From Enchytraeus crypticus (lineage: Eukaryota; Annelida; Clitellata; Enchytraeida; Enchytraeidae): a DNA stretch of 64,000 bases. The position numbers were made by a program, and so were the translations under genes. Positions 30,418 to 42,439 of the stretch are shown one piece after another. The notes under the pieces were generated by a model. That model had not been told where the DNA came from, made no database searches, and saw only the letters and a list, made by a program, of their open reading frames with translations. Positions within the stretch are counted from its first letter, which is position 1. Each line of letters begins with the position of its first letter. The stretch spans positions 431,001-495,000 of the forward strand of contig CAJHZI010000192.1 in the NCBI GenBank assembly GCA_905160935.1, read 5' to 3'.

Positions 30418-31115
30418 ATCAAGCTTTAAATGTCCCTTTGAGATTTTTGTGCAAATGGTACTGCTCATGCCCTTCTGTATTGAACACGCACAGGTTTTAA
30501 CATACACATACTTTTACCAACACAGGGTCATCTACAGTGTACATATTACTCACTTGAATTTGAGGAAAATAGTTTACGACAATTGCGGTCATTAGCGTCG
30601 TTGCCTCAAATAAGAATACCCATGTATATCCAATGTATGCCCTAACTAATGAAATTTTTTAATTTTTTTTATAAATAATTAAAAATAAAGTTTCAGATGT
30701 CCTCTTTGAGATTACTTTGAAGAAGGTCTATCTAATGCTCCTCTATCTAATGCTCCTCTATCTAATGCTCCTCTATCTAATGCTCCTCTATCTAATGCTC
30801 CTCTATTGCTCATTTAAATTAGAAGAATACATTTTATGACAAAGGCTGTGTCAAATCGGAATAGCCTAACTATATCTCCAAATAAATTAGAAACTTTACG
30901 ACATTTTTAAATTCGTAAAATTTAAAGTTTCACATGTCTATTTGAGATTTTTGTGAAATATAGTGTAGCTGGTGCCTCTCTATTGGTACTTTAATTTTAA
31001 AGAACAAAGTTTACAGCAATAGCAGCCTGAACAGCGCGTATATATCCAAATTAATTAGAAGCATTAGGACTTATATTATGAAATTCGTAAAAAAATTTCA
31101 AATGTCCCCTCCAGA
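30418..31115. repeat. Degenerate ~240-bp tandem array, about three units
   Basis: Units near 30418, 30690 and 30925 each start with aaagtttcanatgtcc and tttgagatttttgtg. They go on through ttgctcat or ttggtact, then gaaaatagtttacgacaa, atatccaaataaattagaa and aaattcgtaaaa. Units differ by many substitutions and indels, so the array is old. A 15-bp sub-repeat has expanded inside unit 2. Confidence 0.6.
30727..30806. repeat. 15-bp tandem repeat, five copies
   Basis: The unit ctatctaatgctcct repeats perfectly inside the degenerate 240-bp array. Confidence 0.9.
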
Positions 31116-31154
31116 AAAGGGTCGAAGTTATTTTTAAAATATTCTCAAATGAAA

Positions 31155-31300
31155 TTAACGTCTAAAGCCAACAAAATCTAATGTTAACATCAGTTTCCTC
31201 ACTCAAAAGCGATGTCAGTGACGGGATAGCCCAGCATTTGAACCCCACATATACAGATCCGCGATCGAATATCTTACCGACATCGTCATTGGCTCCAGTC
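31155..31300 (-). mobile_element. SINE-B, antisense, full length
   Basis: Read on the minus strand it starts ctggagccaatgacgatgtc, has box B-like ggttcaaatgctgggctat, then cccgtcactgacatcgcttt and gaggaaactgatgttaac. It interrupts or ends the degenerate ~240-bp tandem array at 30418-31115. Confidence 0.75.
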
Positions 31301-33066
31301 CGTCTAAGGTTCATTTTAAAGTGCTTCTATTTTACAACTAGAACGTTATTTGACAAATGACTCTTGTTTAAGCATTTCAGGATAAAACTTCAATAGGCCT
31401 ATTTAGACGGGCTACTTTAAATGTAAGAAGGGATTTATGTTTACAGCTTTACAAAACTTTCGGTTGCTTATACTGTGTCAAACTAAGAATACCGTTCATC
31501 TCTAGCCTTGTGACATCTCGTGAATAAATTGTCAACAGATATAGGCCTAGGGCATTTTCTTGGATATATCAGATTCTGTAATTTCACAAGATGTCTGAAG
31601 AGTGTCTCTATTTTAAGTCATTTATTATTCGTTTTCTTACATCAGCTCTTGAAAATATCCTCGCCGGTAACTGCTAGTCGTTTAATGAGAATACCATGAT
31701 AATAATAGTGGTCGTTTGTATTTACTAATGAAACAGAAACAAAAATAAACTACATTTAAAAAATAAACAAAAATAAAATAAAAGGTGCAAAATATGACAT
31801 TAATCACTTCAAGAAGTCCTGATCTGAAAGATTTTAGAATTTGAAACTATTGCTTGAAGTTGAAGCTTCTAATACTAATAGCATGAAATTGTCAATTACT
31901 GTTATTAATTACTAATAATAATAAGACATTAATAATAATAAGATTGAAAAACCATCATATTAAATAGTGTAAATAACATGTGGTGTGTTCAATTTCTCTA
32001 TCTGATTGATAAATTTTCAACTTAAATCAGACGCTGCCTACTGCTCTTGGCTGTCTAAATATAATTTAATTTCTGAGTGCACGGTCTCATGCAAAGCTTT
32101 GCGTGTCACCTACTTCACAAAACTTCGAGTCAAGATCGATCTTAATACTGTGACCTACATGTATAAGTTATAATATAATTAGAATCTAATGCATGATTGA
32201 GAGTGTTCATATGAATGTTGTTTAAAACATAGGCCCTACTTTAACAATTGGTTTTTGTAATTGTAATACTCTCTTTAATTACTCTAATTCTAGAAAGTAC
32301 GAGAGTTTTGTCTCCAATATGCAGATAGTCAAGTCATTATTCAAGAGTAGCATGCGCTTGTTTAAAAGAAACGCTCAATCCCGCCGGCTACATAAAACAT
32401 CTGAGCGAATGTCTAAAAGAGGAGGTGTATATCGCGTGAGAAATTGCTGTTGAGAAATCTCCAGAAAAATCAGGCCAAAGAGCTTAGACATGCAGTCCCA
32501 GCATTCCGGCACTTAGAAATCACAGTGTTTATGTAAATCATTGCTCTATTTCACCAGAAGTTGCCTCTCCGACTTGGTTCTTCTAGTAGAGTGCTAGAGG
32601 GGAGTTTATAAAGAGTCTCTTGACTGGCATCTGCCTTGAAATCAAAATACGTATTAAAGTATCCATCGTGCCTGTGAACCTATAGCAGTGGAGCTAGAAC
32701 TTCTTGACAGATATCAATAAGCTTCAACGGAAATAAGTTGCTTTGATACGTAGGTCAAATATTACTCCCCAGTGAAAATGATCTTCGTGCAATGGACTCA
32801 ATTTATAAACCTTTTTAAAGTGATCTTTCTTCAGTTAATGTGGATTTAATGGCTGTTACTTTTTCATATAGTGACCATTTGGAAACTTAATATAGTCTAT
32901 CATTTTGTCAGAAACTTTTTTTAGATTCAAGAAACATAAATTATTACAGGTTTTTCTCGGTATTCATATTATATTTTATGGATCTAGTGAAAAGAGACAA
33001 GACTAGGCCTATGTCTTAAAAATCAGCTTTGTGTGTAATCTAAGCAGAAACAAAATCAATAAATCA
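31301..33066. other. Unassigned sequence
   Basis: A slightly GC-richer patch at 32340-32660 has no long frame or known motif. Confidence 0.45.
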
Positions 33067-33069
33067 TTG

Positions 33070-33112
<43 letters not shown>
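33067..33112. repeat. TA microsatellite
   Basis: An uninterrupted TA run of about 18 units with flanking tatg. Confidence 0.95.
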
Positions 33113-33114
<2 letters not shown>

Positions 33115-35419
33115 CACTCTTGAATTCAGAGACTTTTAAACAGCTTAAGATAATGTTATTTAGCGTACGTTCGATTAAATATTGCTATATTATTAATCAG
33201 ATTCGATCTTATTCGTATATGGCAGGCCACCACTGCATGACGTGGCTGAAGCGACCGCAGCCCCACCGCTCATGGTGGCTTCGGGCTTTGTCATATTAAT
33301 AAAATAATTACATAGTACCGATGTGACTCTGAACTGCTAAATACATCTGGCGCGGTCTTTCATGTTAAATTATATGTTCGGCCATGATATGGTTCCTTAC
33401 TGAGAGTTTTGCAGATAAATCAACTTTTCATTGAATCTCTAATCAAATTAAGTATAGTCGAAAACCTGTTATTATTATTATTATTTTGTATTATTAACAA
33501 CGAACACTTATATAGCAGTGTCATGGCCGAAATCTGTCTTGAAGACTACTTTACAGAAAGAGTTCAATAATAATAATTAACGAAATAAAAATTAGATTAC
33601 AATTTACCGTATGGATTGCAAACATGATCCATACCATAATCGGATATTCTGAGAACTATTGCTTATAGTCTATAACTACATGTACTAGAAGGCTAACTAT
33701 AATTTTAACATAGGTCTATTTATATTTGTCAACAGATTTCCCACAAAAATCTGCAGTTACAGGTGTAATTGCAATAAGTAATAAAGTAGGAGGGATACGA
33801 AAACAGTAAAGAACAGAAAAATATTACAAGTGACAAAGACAATTAAGTAACGAAAAAATATAGCAATTAAATTCAAATAAATTATTCGATGAAATCGGAA
33901 TGCATTAGGCAACTCAACCGGTTCGCAATTTGATCGAGAAGTCACTTGTTATTTATAAAATTAAATCACTTAATTAATGAAATCATTCAGTATTAATTCA
34001 TACTTCATACAACCATGAATTCATTTTATATATTACATTATTTTTAATTCCTCGTTGTTCTACATGAACTTCAGTTCATTAATTCATAGCCGAAAATTGC
34101 CATTTATTTTAAGGTATGTAATATTTTCTTGTTTTCTTTCGTTAGGCCTAATTAAATCATTATTTCAGTCATTCATTCTAACCAGTTTATTGCGACTAAA
34201 ACCACTGTCTCACGTGGTTTTAAAGCTTTAGATTGACAAAAACCTAAGATTTTGTCCAAGATAATTCGGAATTGTAATGCAGCTAAGGCAGGCTAGTGGA
34301 AGATAATTATGATGAAAGTAGCAAAGTAGAATCAGTAAAGAAAGATAGCCACGTGGAAGAAGCCAAGGATTGGTTTGAATTTGTTCCAGTAACTGATTTT
34401 GTCTAATTGCAAATGAGCCCGCAGGCTATTCGTTTCTGCCCATGTCTTGATTGTAATAACATCGTACCTAGTTCTGTATTCAGTTTACGTGAGATTCACC
34501 GACTACTTGAATGCTTGAACAAGAAAGAATCGTATGCGCCAGTGCTTCTCTTCGCTATCTTCTGTAGCAGTCATCCATCCCATTCATCTCAATATAGAAT
34601 GCTACTGTCAGCAATGGCAACATCTAGCACTATATAACCAAACTCAAAACTAAGTGGAAAAATCAACAGGATTGAAACACGATGCAAAGATGCAGTAAGT
34701 CAGTACAATATTATGGAATTAAATTCACAAGGGGTTAAAGAAAATAAACTTAATTAATTTGCTAATTCAAGATTTAATTGAAGAACCTATAAGATTACAC
34801 ATTAGCTTAGAATCTCGATAAAGCTTACTGGAGTTAATTTGTACTTTTACATAGAGTTAGCATTTAATCTGTCATTTAATAAAATGCACAAAGTTGCTAA
34901 CATTCGTAACTTTAATTCAAAACGTTTATATAAATTTATAATTAGACCTAATACTAAAAACCTAAGCTGGGTTTTGTCTGAGCGTAAAACTGATTCGTAT
35001 TAATTTAATAACAAATATCTCCTATCCTATCCCCCACCCTTACATTATGTAACTGAGAAGGATCACACGTTATTTAAAGACATATAACAGCTCAAACTCT
35101 TTAAATATGTTAGCAAACATCTAATATTTTTATATTCCTTACCTATGGATTATTTATAGTCCAACCCTTTTCCACACTCACTACTATAATCACTGCTAAT
35201 GCATCAATTTATCTTTCAATAGTCTTTCCACCAATCCTCACAAGTTCTTCAGCTGGAATTCGGTCAGTTCAGTGTATCTCTTCATCCACGACCACATTTC
35301 CAATCTGCTTCTCACATTCGTAGTAATCTCTTTCCTACCGAGTTTTAAAAGCCTTAGTTGGATCAACGATCGATGGCTTTTATTAAGAGCCCTAGTCGTC
35401 TGAATAAAGTCGAACGCCA
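33113..35419. other. Unassigned AT-rich sequence
   Basis: A 76-codon frame at 34407-34637 and a 60-codon antisense frame at 35238-35420 resemble nothing known to me. Confidence 0.45.
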
Positions 35420-35640
35420 AATTTTGGGACCGAGGCCTTGGACATGCCGTTTGTCAGACCACTAAAAGGGGCTCTTCAGTCAAGTAAAGATGATATGATC
35501 ACCCGGCTCAATGTCTCTACGTAAACGAGAGATAAGTCTGACATCGCAATCAAGCGAATTGCGAGATAAAGAAGTCTGGAAGCCGACCGGCGCTGACTAC
35601 CGGCTAATGCTTTATCGGTTCGGCCATGCATACATAATTA
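35420..35640 (-). mobile_element. Possible tRNA-headed SINE, antisense
   Basis: On the minus strand, tggccgaaccgataaagcat resembles box A and ggtcggcttccagacttc weakly resembles box B. A GC-richer body extends to about 35420. I found no second copy in the window. Confidence 0.35.
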
Positions 35641-36548
35641 ATGATGAAGTATCAGAATAGACCTCTTGGCGCCTCTGTCCTAACATCGGTACTGAAGTAA
35701 TGCAAGCTGTTATGCATAAATAAAGTATTGTAATGTAAGAATTACCTAACGTAAGAAGTAGTGCAATATAAGATATATTGAGTAAGATGAGTTTTTATTT
35801 CGTTCCAAAATAATTTGTGAATTAAGTAAAAAGTAAAGGCAGGTTAAAGTCGGAGTAGTTTAATAATAAACTCTATTAATGGTTATTTATAGTTAATTAT
35901 TGTCGTAGAATAATGTAAATCTAAAAGTAATTATTTATCCAGACTAAATAAGAATAACATAGTCCCTTATCTGCAGTCTCGCAGGATGATATCTGATATC
36001 AGATTGGTTTGCACCCACCACCACAGGGAAGGTTTGAGCTAGTTAATATAATTCACCTATTTACGAACGAGTTTCAATAGGCTGCTGTAGAAATATATAG
36101 GTAATTAGTTGGTTTGTAAAATTTTGAGTAAAATGCATTGCCTATGAAGCTTAGAGTGTTTTGAAATAATATCTCATTTATCGTAACAAATTTTAACCTG
36201 ATTGAAAAGATTAAGCAAAGTTAATTGAAATATTTGTTGAGTGGGTAAATCCTTTTCAAACAAAGAGAAACATTTTTAAATATTCAAATGAATTTCAATT
36301 TTCCAATATCTTTTGATCATTTTCTTCACTTTAAATAGTCAATGGGTTAGAACCACTGATTGAGAAGTTGTAACAACAACAACTATAAAATACGATAATT
36401 AACAATTGTTATTTTCATAAATTAATTTAGTATAATTAAGTTCATTAATACCTGTAAGCGAATACAGTTTAGTTCATCGAGAACGAACATTACACTGTTG
36501 ATAAAAGGAGAAAATGGTTTTCGATTTGATTTGTGATTTTAATGTACG

Positions 36549-37475
36549 ATTAATTATTAATTATTAATTATTAATTATTAATTATTAATTATTAATTATT
36601 AATTATTAATTATTAATTATTAATTATTAATTATTAATTATTAATTATTAATTATTAATTATTAATTATTAATTATTAATTATTAATTATTAATTATTAA
36701 CTATTAACTATTAATTATTAATTATTAATTATTAATTATTAATTATTAATTATTAATTACTAATTATTAATTATTAATTATTAATTATTAATTATTAATT
36801 ACTAATTATTAATTATTAATTATTAATTATTAATTATTAATTATTAATTATTAATTATTAATTATTAATTATTTATTATTTATTATTTATTATTAATTAT
36901 TTATTATTTATTATTTATTATTTATTATTTATTATTAATTATTTATTATTAATTATTAATTATTAATTATTTATTATTAATTATTAATTATTAATTATTT
37001 ATTATTAATTATTTATTATTAATTATTAATTATTAATTATTAATTATTTATTATTAATTATTTATTATTAATTATTAATTATTTATTATTTATTATTTAT
37101 TATTAATTATTTATTATTTATTATTTATTATTTATTATTTATTATTTATTATTTATTATTTATTATTTATTATTTATTATTTATTATTTATTATTTATTA
37201 TTTATTATTTATTATTTATTATTTATTATTTATTAATTATATTAATTATTATTATTATATTATTTTATTATTATGTTTTAATTATTAATTATTTAATTAT
37301 TTATTATTTATTATTATTATTATATATTTATTATTTATTATTATATTATTTTTATTTTATTATTTATTATTTATTATTTATTATTTATTATTTATTATTT
37401 ATTATTTATTATTTATTATTTATTATTTATTATTTATTATTTATTATTTATTATTTATTATTTATTATTTATTAT
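36549..37475. repeat. ~930-bp heptamer array changing from TTAATTA to TTATTTA
   Basis: (taattat)n runs to about 36870, a mixed zone to about 37085, then (tatttat)n to 37230, an irregular patch, and (tatttat)n again to 37475. A SINE-B starts eight bases later. Confidence 0.95.
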
Positions 37476-37482
37476 GACACCG

Positions 37483-37620
37483 GCTGGAGCCAGTGGCTAT
37501 GCCGGTAAGTTATTCGACCGCGGATGAGTATGTGGTGGGTAAAAATCCGGGGCTCGCTCGTCACTGACATCGCTTTCGAGTGAGGAAACTGACGTTAAAA
37601 CATTAGCTTTACCTTTTTAG
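37483..37620 (+). mobile_element. SINE-B, near full length, abutting the heptamer array
   Basis: ctggagccagtggctatgcc, taagttattcgaccgcggat, ggctcgctcgtcactgacat and gaggaaactgacgttaaaac are all present. Box B is damaged (gtgggtaaaaatcc). Its 5' end follows directly on the (TTATTTA)n array. Confidence 0.8.
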
Positions 37621-38104
37621 CTTTTATTTAGAATATATGATACTATTAGGCGTGTCAATGTGAGTACTAGTAGGCCCATATGCATGTGTATGTGTGCATG
37701 TGTGAAAAAATTGAAACAGCAGTTTTGTTAATGTTATTTATTGCAAAATATAGTAATGTCTAATTATTGCAATAATACGCAAAACAAAATATTAGACTAC
37801 AAGAGAAATAATAATATCACAATGCTAATTAAAAAATGCAATGCCTTAATAAGGCGAAGAAAAATGGAATTTGAACTGTAGTGTTTAGCTATAGCTTTCA
37901 CAAAATAATATAATTTTAGTTAACTTAGTTTTAATTAAATTTATACTGATTTTCTTTCGTCTATCATTTTATGCTTACATAATTAATTTTGTACATTCTC
38001 ATTCATTTCAATCACAGCCAGCACCGTGACCGCAAACTGTCAGCAATTAGTTAGGCTCAATGAAATCTCATTGGGTTAAACTATTAGGCGGTAGGCCTAT
38101 ATAG

Positions 38105-38240
38105 TAAATGCATGTGTGTATGGGTGTGTATGTGTCAAAATATGTGCGTATGTGCGTGTATGTATGTATATGTGTGTATGTGTATGTGCGTGTGTGTGTG
38201 TATATGTATGTGTGTGCTTGTTTGTGTATGTGTGTCAGTT
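38105..38240. repeat. GT/TATG-rich microsatellite
   Basis: Interrupted tgtgtatgtg repeats. The Val/Cys/Tyr open frame over it is not a gene. Confidence 0.8.
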
Positions 38241-38844
38241 TGATACTTTCATGTGCTGATGAAATACTTGCACTTAAATGTTATTATGCAGTATCTAGAT
38301 TCGTGAATTTTTATTGTACTTCTTATTAATCATGAACGGATAAATTTAATATTATTATATAGACGTCATTATATGCATGAATTTAAGGAGTATCTGTTTA
38401 ACGGCATATAATCCAGTCCAGTTAATTCAGTACTCGATATTCCATGATGACTGAATGATTCGATAAGTAGATCGTCCCAACTGGTACAAGAACTTGTAAC
38501 AATCAATAATGTGCGCGGATAGTGTGGCAACGCTGCTTCTTGTATGTCAATGTGAAACATAAATCTGTCAGTATCTCTAATTATCTCATTCGTTCTTCAC
38601 GTCTGTTCGTGCCCAAGTAACATTAAGTCACACTCGGGGCAAGTAGAACAGCCTGACCCAGATACCATACCCCGATCACTCATATACAGTATGCACTGTG
38701 TAAGAAAAAATACTGGCCTAGAAGTAATTTGGATGTTCTCGAAGTAGTCATGGGTTATTAACTTATTACTAAAATGTTGTTTACTTTTAAAACAGTTTAT
38801 ATTGACGACCTTTGGGTGCAACTTTTGACTCAACGTTTGTGTGA

Positions 38845-38915
38845 CGATCTCCCGTCACTGACATTTCTTTCGAGCGAGGAAACTGACGTTAACCTTAGCT
38901 GTACCAGCTTTAAAT
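38845..38915 (+). mobile_element. SINE-B 3' half
   Basis: cccgtcactgacatttcttt, gaggaaactgacgttaacct and tagctgtaccagcttta are present without a tRNA-like head. Confidence 0.7.
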
Positions 38916-38929
38916 CACCCCCTCACTCC

Positions 38930-40369
38930 TTCGTTCTCATTGGATCTGCAATTCAAGCATTGTGCACTGGTACCATCCTAGAGCTCACTGAGGTAAATTA
39001 ATTGCAGTTAAAAACTTTTCTATCTTTCCTATGAATCCTATCCCCTTAATGTCCATGAACTGAGACAAACACGCAAACCTCCATTCCGCTAGTACCCTTC
39101 ATTGGATTGATTGCCCGGATTTTGACTCGAACCGTTTATGGACGCTTCACTCTTCTAATCGGTTTTGATTTTGTTCCATAGTGTTAGATGTTGTTATAGA
39201 TAAACAGTAGCACGCTAACCGTATTGTTGTTGCTGTTTAATCCAGATCATCGATTTCACGTCATTCTCAAAAGTGTTGAACAGTTTTTCTTTATCGAATA
39301 CAGGTTACGCCTCTCCAGCTATTGACAACTGGTCTTTAACCTCACGGATAAGTGTTAGAATAACACGATAAAATAACAATACAATAAGTTGACTTGTAAG
39401 AAAGCGGCAGGACATGTTTGACGCTCCGGTTTGATTAACGTTGATTAATTTATTTGAAAAATAAAGCTAGTGATGAGCAAGACTGAAATTTCATATGATT
39501 TTGAGCAATATACGGTAGACTACTAGTCTTGAAATTTTCTTGTGTTGCTTATATCGTATACTTCAATGAACTTAAACCTACGAAAGAGCATTTCATTCAG
39601 CAAAAAGAGTTCGCCTCATCTTAAAGGCTTATATCAAATCGTAACAAAATCCTTAGAGTTTTGAAAATATTCCTCTTGTGAGCCTGCGATGTTATCTCTG
39701 TGTATTGATGAGCCTCGCCCTTCGTTCAATACAAGAAATATACTTAACTTGCAGTAGTTACTATGTTTAATGACCTAATCATCAAAGCATGAAATACAAA
39801 ATTACACATACAAACGGCTCATCAAAGAGAATAAATAAATCCTATCTAGTTGACAGCCCACAATCATAAGCTAACATTCACAGACAACAGCTCATAATAA
39901 TACGCCAATTAATGCAGATTACCTCACAGCAGATTCTCATAAAGTTGCTACTGGAAAATACGGTTAAATGATCAACATAGAAGTACGTGGTAAAAATAGA
40001 AAGAAAATCTAAAGGTGAAGTAAAATATATTCGTAGTCTATTCATGGGTGCACTATGTTTTGTACCGGGGTAGTAAACTATTTCCTACACACATTTCTCA
40101 ATTTTTCACCAATGTTATATAATTTTTATGCTTAGAAAGTAACCGAATGAGGTTATTATCTAATATGTTGCTAATCCTTATATTGTTTTGTATGAACAAC
40201 CTGGAAGACAAATAACCTGTAAGAACAAACCAATAACGGTTGTTAATAATAATAATATTTAATAATAATTTGAATAAGAAAATAATTTTCTGAAGTTATG
40301 TTAAACTTGATAGGCTTATCTGAATCTATACTTTTTTAATTTTTTTATTCTGTATAGTTACACACATGG
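38930..40369. other. Unassigned sequence
   Basis: No exon, RNA gene or repeat family is recognised. Confidence 0.5.
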
Positions 40370-40492
40370 CATACCGCATGCGTTTACAATGTTTTCCTTT
40401 CTTAAGTTTCTGTTTTTGTAGTTTTCGTTATTTCCTCCATTCCTTTCCATGGTTATTAGTAATCGTTGCCTTTTGTACTGTTACGTATAGAC
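40370..40492 (-). mobile_element. SINE-E body, antisense
   Basis: On the minus strand: gtacaaaaggcaacgattac, taataaccatggaaaggaat, ggaggaaataacgaaaacta, caaaaacag and catgcggtatgccatgtg, then an A-rich tail. It matches the body of the 29655 element. No 5S head is visible. Confidence 0.65.
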
Positions 40493-40717
40493 TATCTTTT
40501 TCAGTCCTCTATTAACTAGCTAATTCAGAACACAAATTTACCCAAGCAATTAATTAATATTAAATGCTTCACGGATTTGCGAGCTAATTCACGAGTAAGC
40601 TATTAATTTACTATATGCGTACACCTAAAGTAAGCTATGCTAAATTTTCAGCCATTCATAAATGGTGTTCAAATACGCAAATATAATAGAAAATTATCAC
40701 TTATTTTGATCTCATGT

Positions 40718-40802
40718 ATCACTGGGATGATAGAGCTTTGGTTGCACTCCAGACTGACTAGCAGAGGTTCATCTCTTCGAATTCGAGCCGGGTTGAATTA
40801 CA
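40718..40802 (+). mobile_element. tRNA-like sequence (SINE head or degenerate tRNA)
   Basis: tgggatgatagagctttggt and ctcttcgaattcgagccggg have box A- and box B-like spacing. Stems do not pair well enough for a tRNA gene. Confidence 0.35.
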
Positions 40803-40809
40803 TGCTTCT

Positions 40810-42355
40810 CTTATGGCCCGGAAACAGTGCTAAATTGTTACTTATAGCTTTTTTGTTTTTCGATATCAATTAATTTATGATTGCATTAGTTATATACATT
40901 GACTTGAATGCGAAAAGCGCAATAGATTTGATCTATATCACAATTAGAGGTTCAAGGATAAGATACAGTATTTTATCATTTAATTATTCAGAGATTATTG
41001 TAACACTTTTAATTCATTTATAGGTATATTTTCTATATTAGTCGGATATTGTATGATTATAGGCATGTTATCTTGTATTAATTATATATTCTAAGGTCAA
41101 AGAGATCCATGTCCGCCTCTTTTTTCTGATAGAGGCACATCTAATGCGCAGCCATATAGAAGTTGTGTGTCTTTGAAGTTCTCAGTTCAGCAGAGTAGGT
41201 TTTAGATCTCAGCTTTTTGCTATCTCGTGGAAACGCCTAGTACGGAATTGAGATATGCACAAAGCCGACTCGAGGATAAGAATACATGAGAATTATTGTT
41301 CTTTCTAAAAATATTATTAAATATTTTCTATATATACATGTAGAGCTATTACTAAATGTGGCTAACAACTGCACATTTCACTTCTATTACTTTAAAATTA
41401 CATTATTAATATAATGTGGAGCCCATATTAATTTAAGTCGAACTATAAGCTACTATGATGTCAAAAATTGATCATCGTACAAATCAAGACATAAAGTTTT
41501 ACTCCTATTCCAATGATAAGATCATAGAGGTCAACAGTAAAAAATCAATTTCTTGACTGTCTGTATTATTTTTATACACACAATTAAAGATCTGGAATTC
41601 AGTTTCTTGCCCATGTAATCATCATTTTAAATTGATTTTAGTTTATTCAATAAAATAAATTTGTAGACTTCAAATTAAACTACTTATAAGAAATAAATTG
41701 GTTTACTGTATGGCTTGCTTGAGGATAATCGAGCAAACGCGATATGTAATCACAGGACAGAAATCCTCAAATAGATTTCTTAATTTGGATAAATCAATCT
41801 ATTGCGCCGGCTATCAGTGATCAAATAGCCAGGGTCACGACTCATTGAAACAAACAATTAACTTGCCACAAACAGACTAATAAACAGCAATAGAGTGCTC
41901 TTTTTACGACTTACTGTTTCACTGGATATGTACGCAAAGGTCGTGAAGTTATGCGAGTCGATAAGCTTATAGTTTAGCTCCAGGGCTGTGCTGTGGGCCT
42001 AATGAGTTAAACGTCCAAACCCAGAGTGTCTTGTTTCATAATTTGCATGTTCCGCAGCAGAAAATGAAATTGCATATATGTTGAAGGTAGAAACTTTAGT
42101 CTAAAATAAGAATAGTAAATTGTACCAAACGATAATCGTTTATTAGTTTATTCGTGATTGATGGTTTAGTAATACACTACATACATAGCAGCAAAGCCGA
42201 CTAAAATCGTATCCTAAGATGTAAATCGAGTCTAAAATTTGGTGTAATGCTCCGAAGTCCTACTTTCTAACGATCAGGCTACATGCTTCAGGCTTCAGGC
42301 TCCACCCTTTGATAAGGAGATTTGTAATCATAGTGTAGTCTTTTAGTTTAAATGG
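40810..42355. other. Unassigned AT-rich sequence
   Basis: Nothing is recognised up to the CT microsatellite. Confidence 0.5.
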
Positions 42356-42358
42356 TCT

Positions 42359-42361
42359 CTA

Positions 42362-42434
<73 letters not shown>
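42359..42434. repeat. CT dinucleotide microsatellite
   Basis: About 35 uninterrupted TC units. No SINE-A or LINE-A end is recognised beside it. Confidence 0.95.
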
Positions 42435-42435
<1 letters not shown>

Positions 42436-42439
42436 GTGT

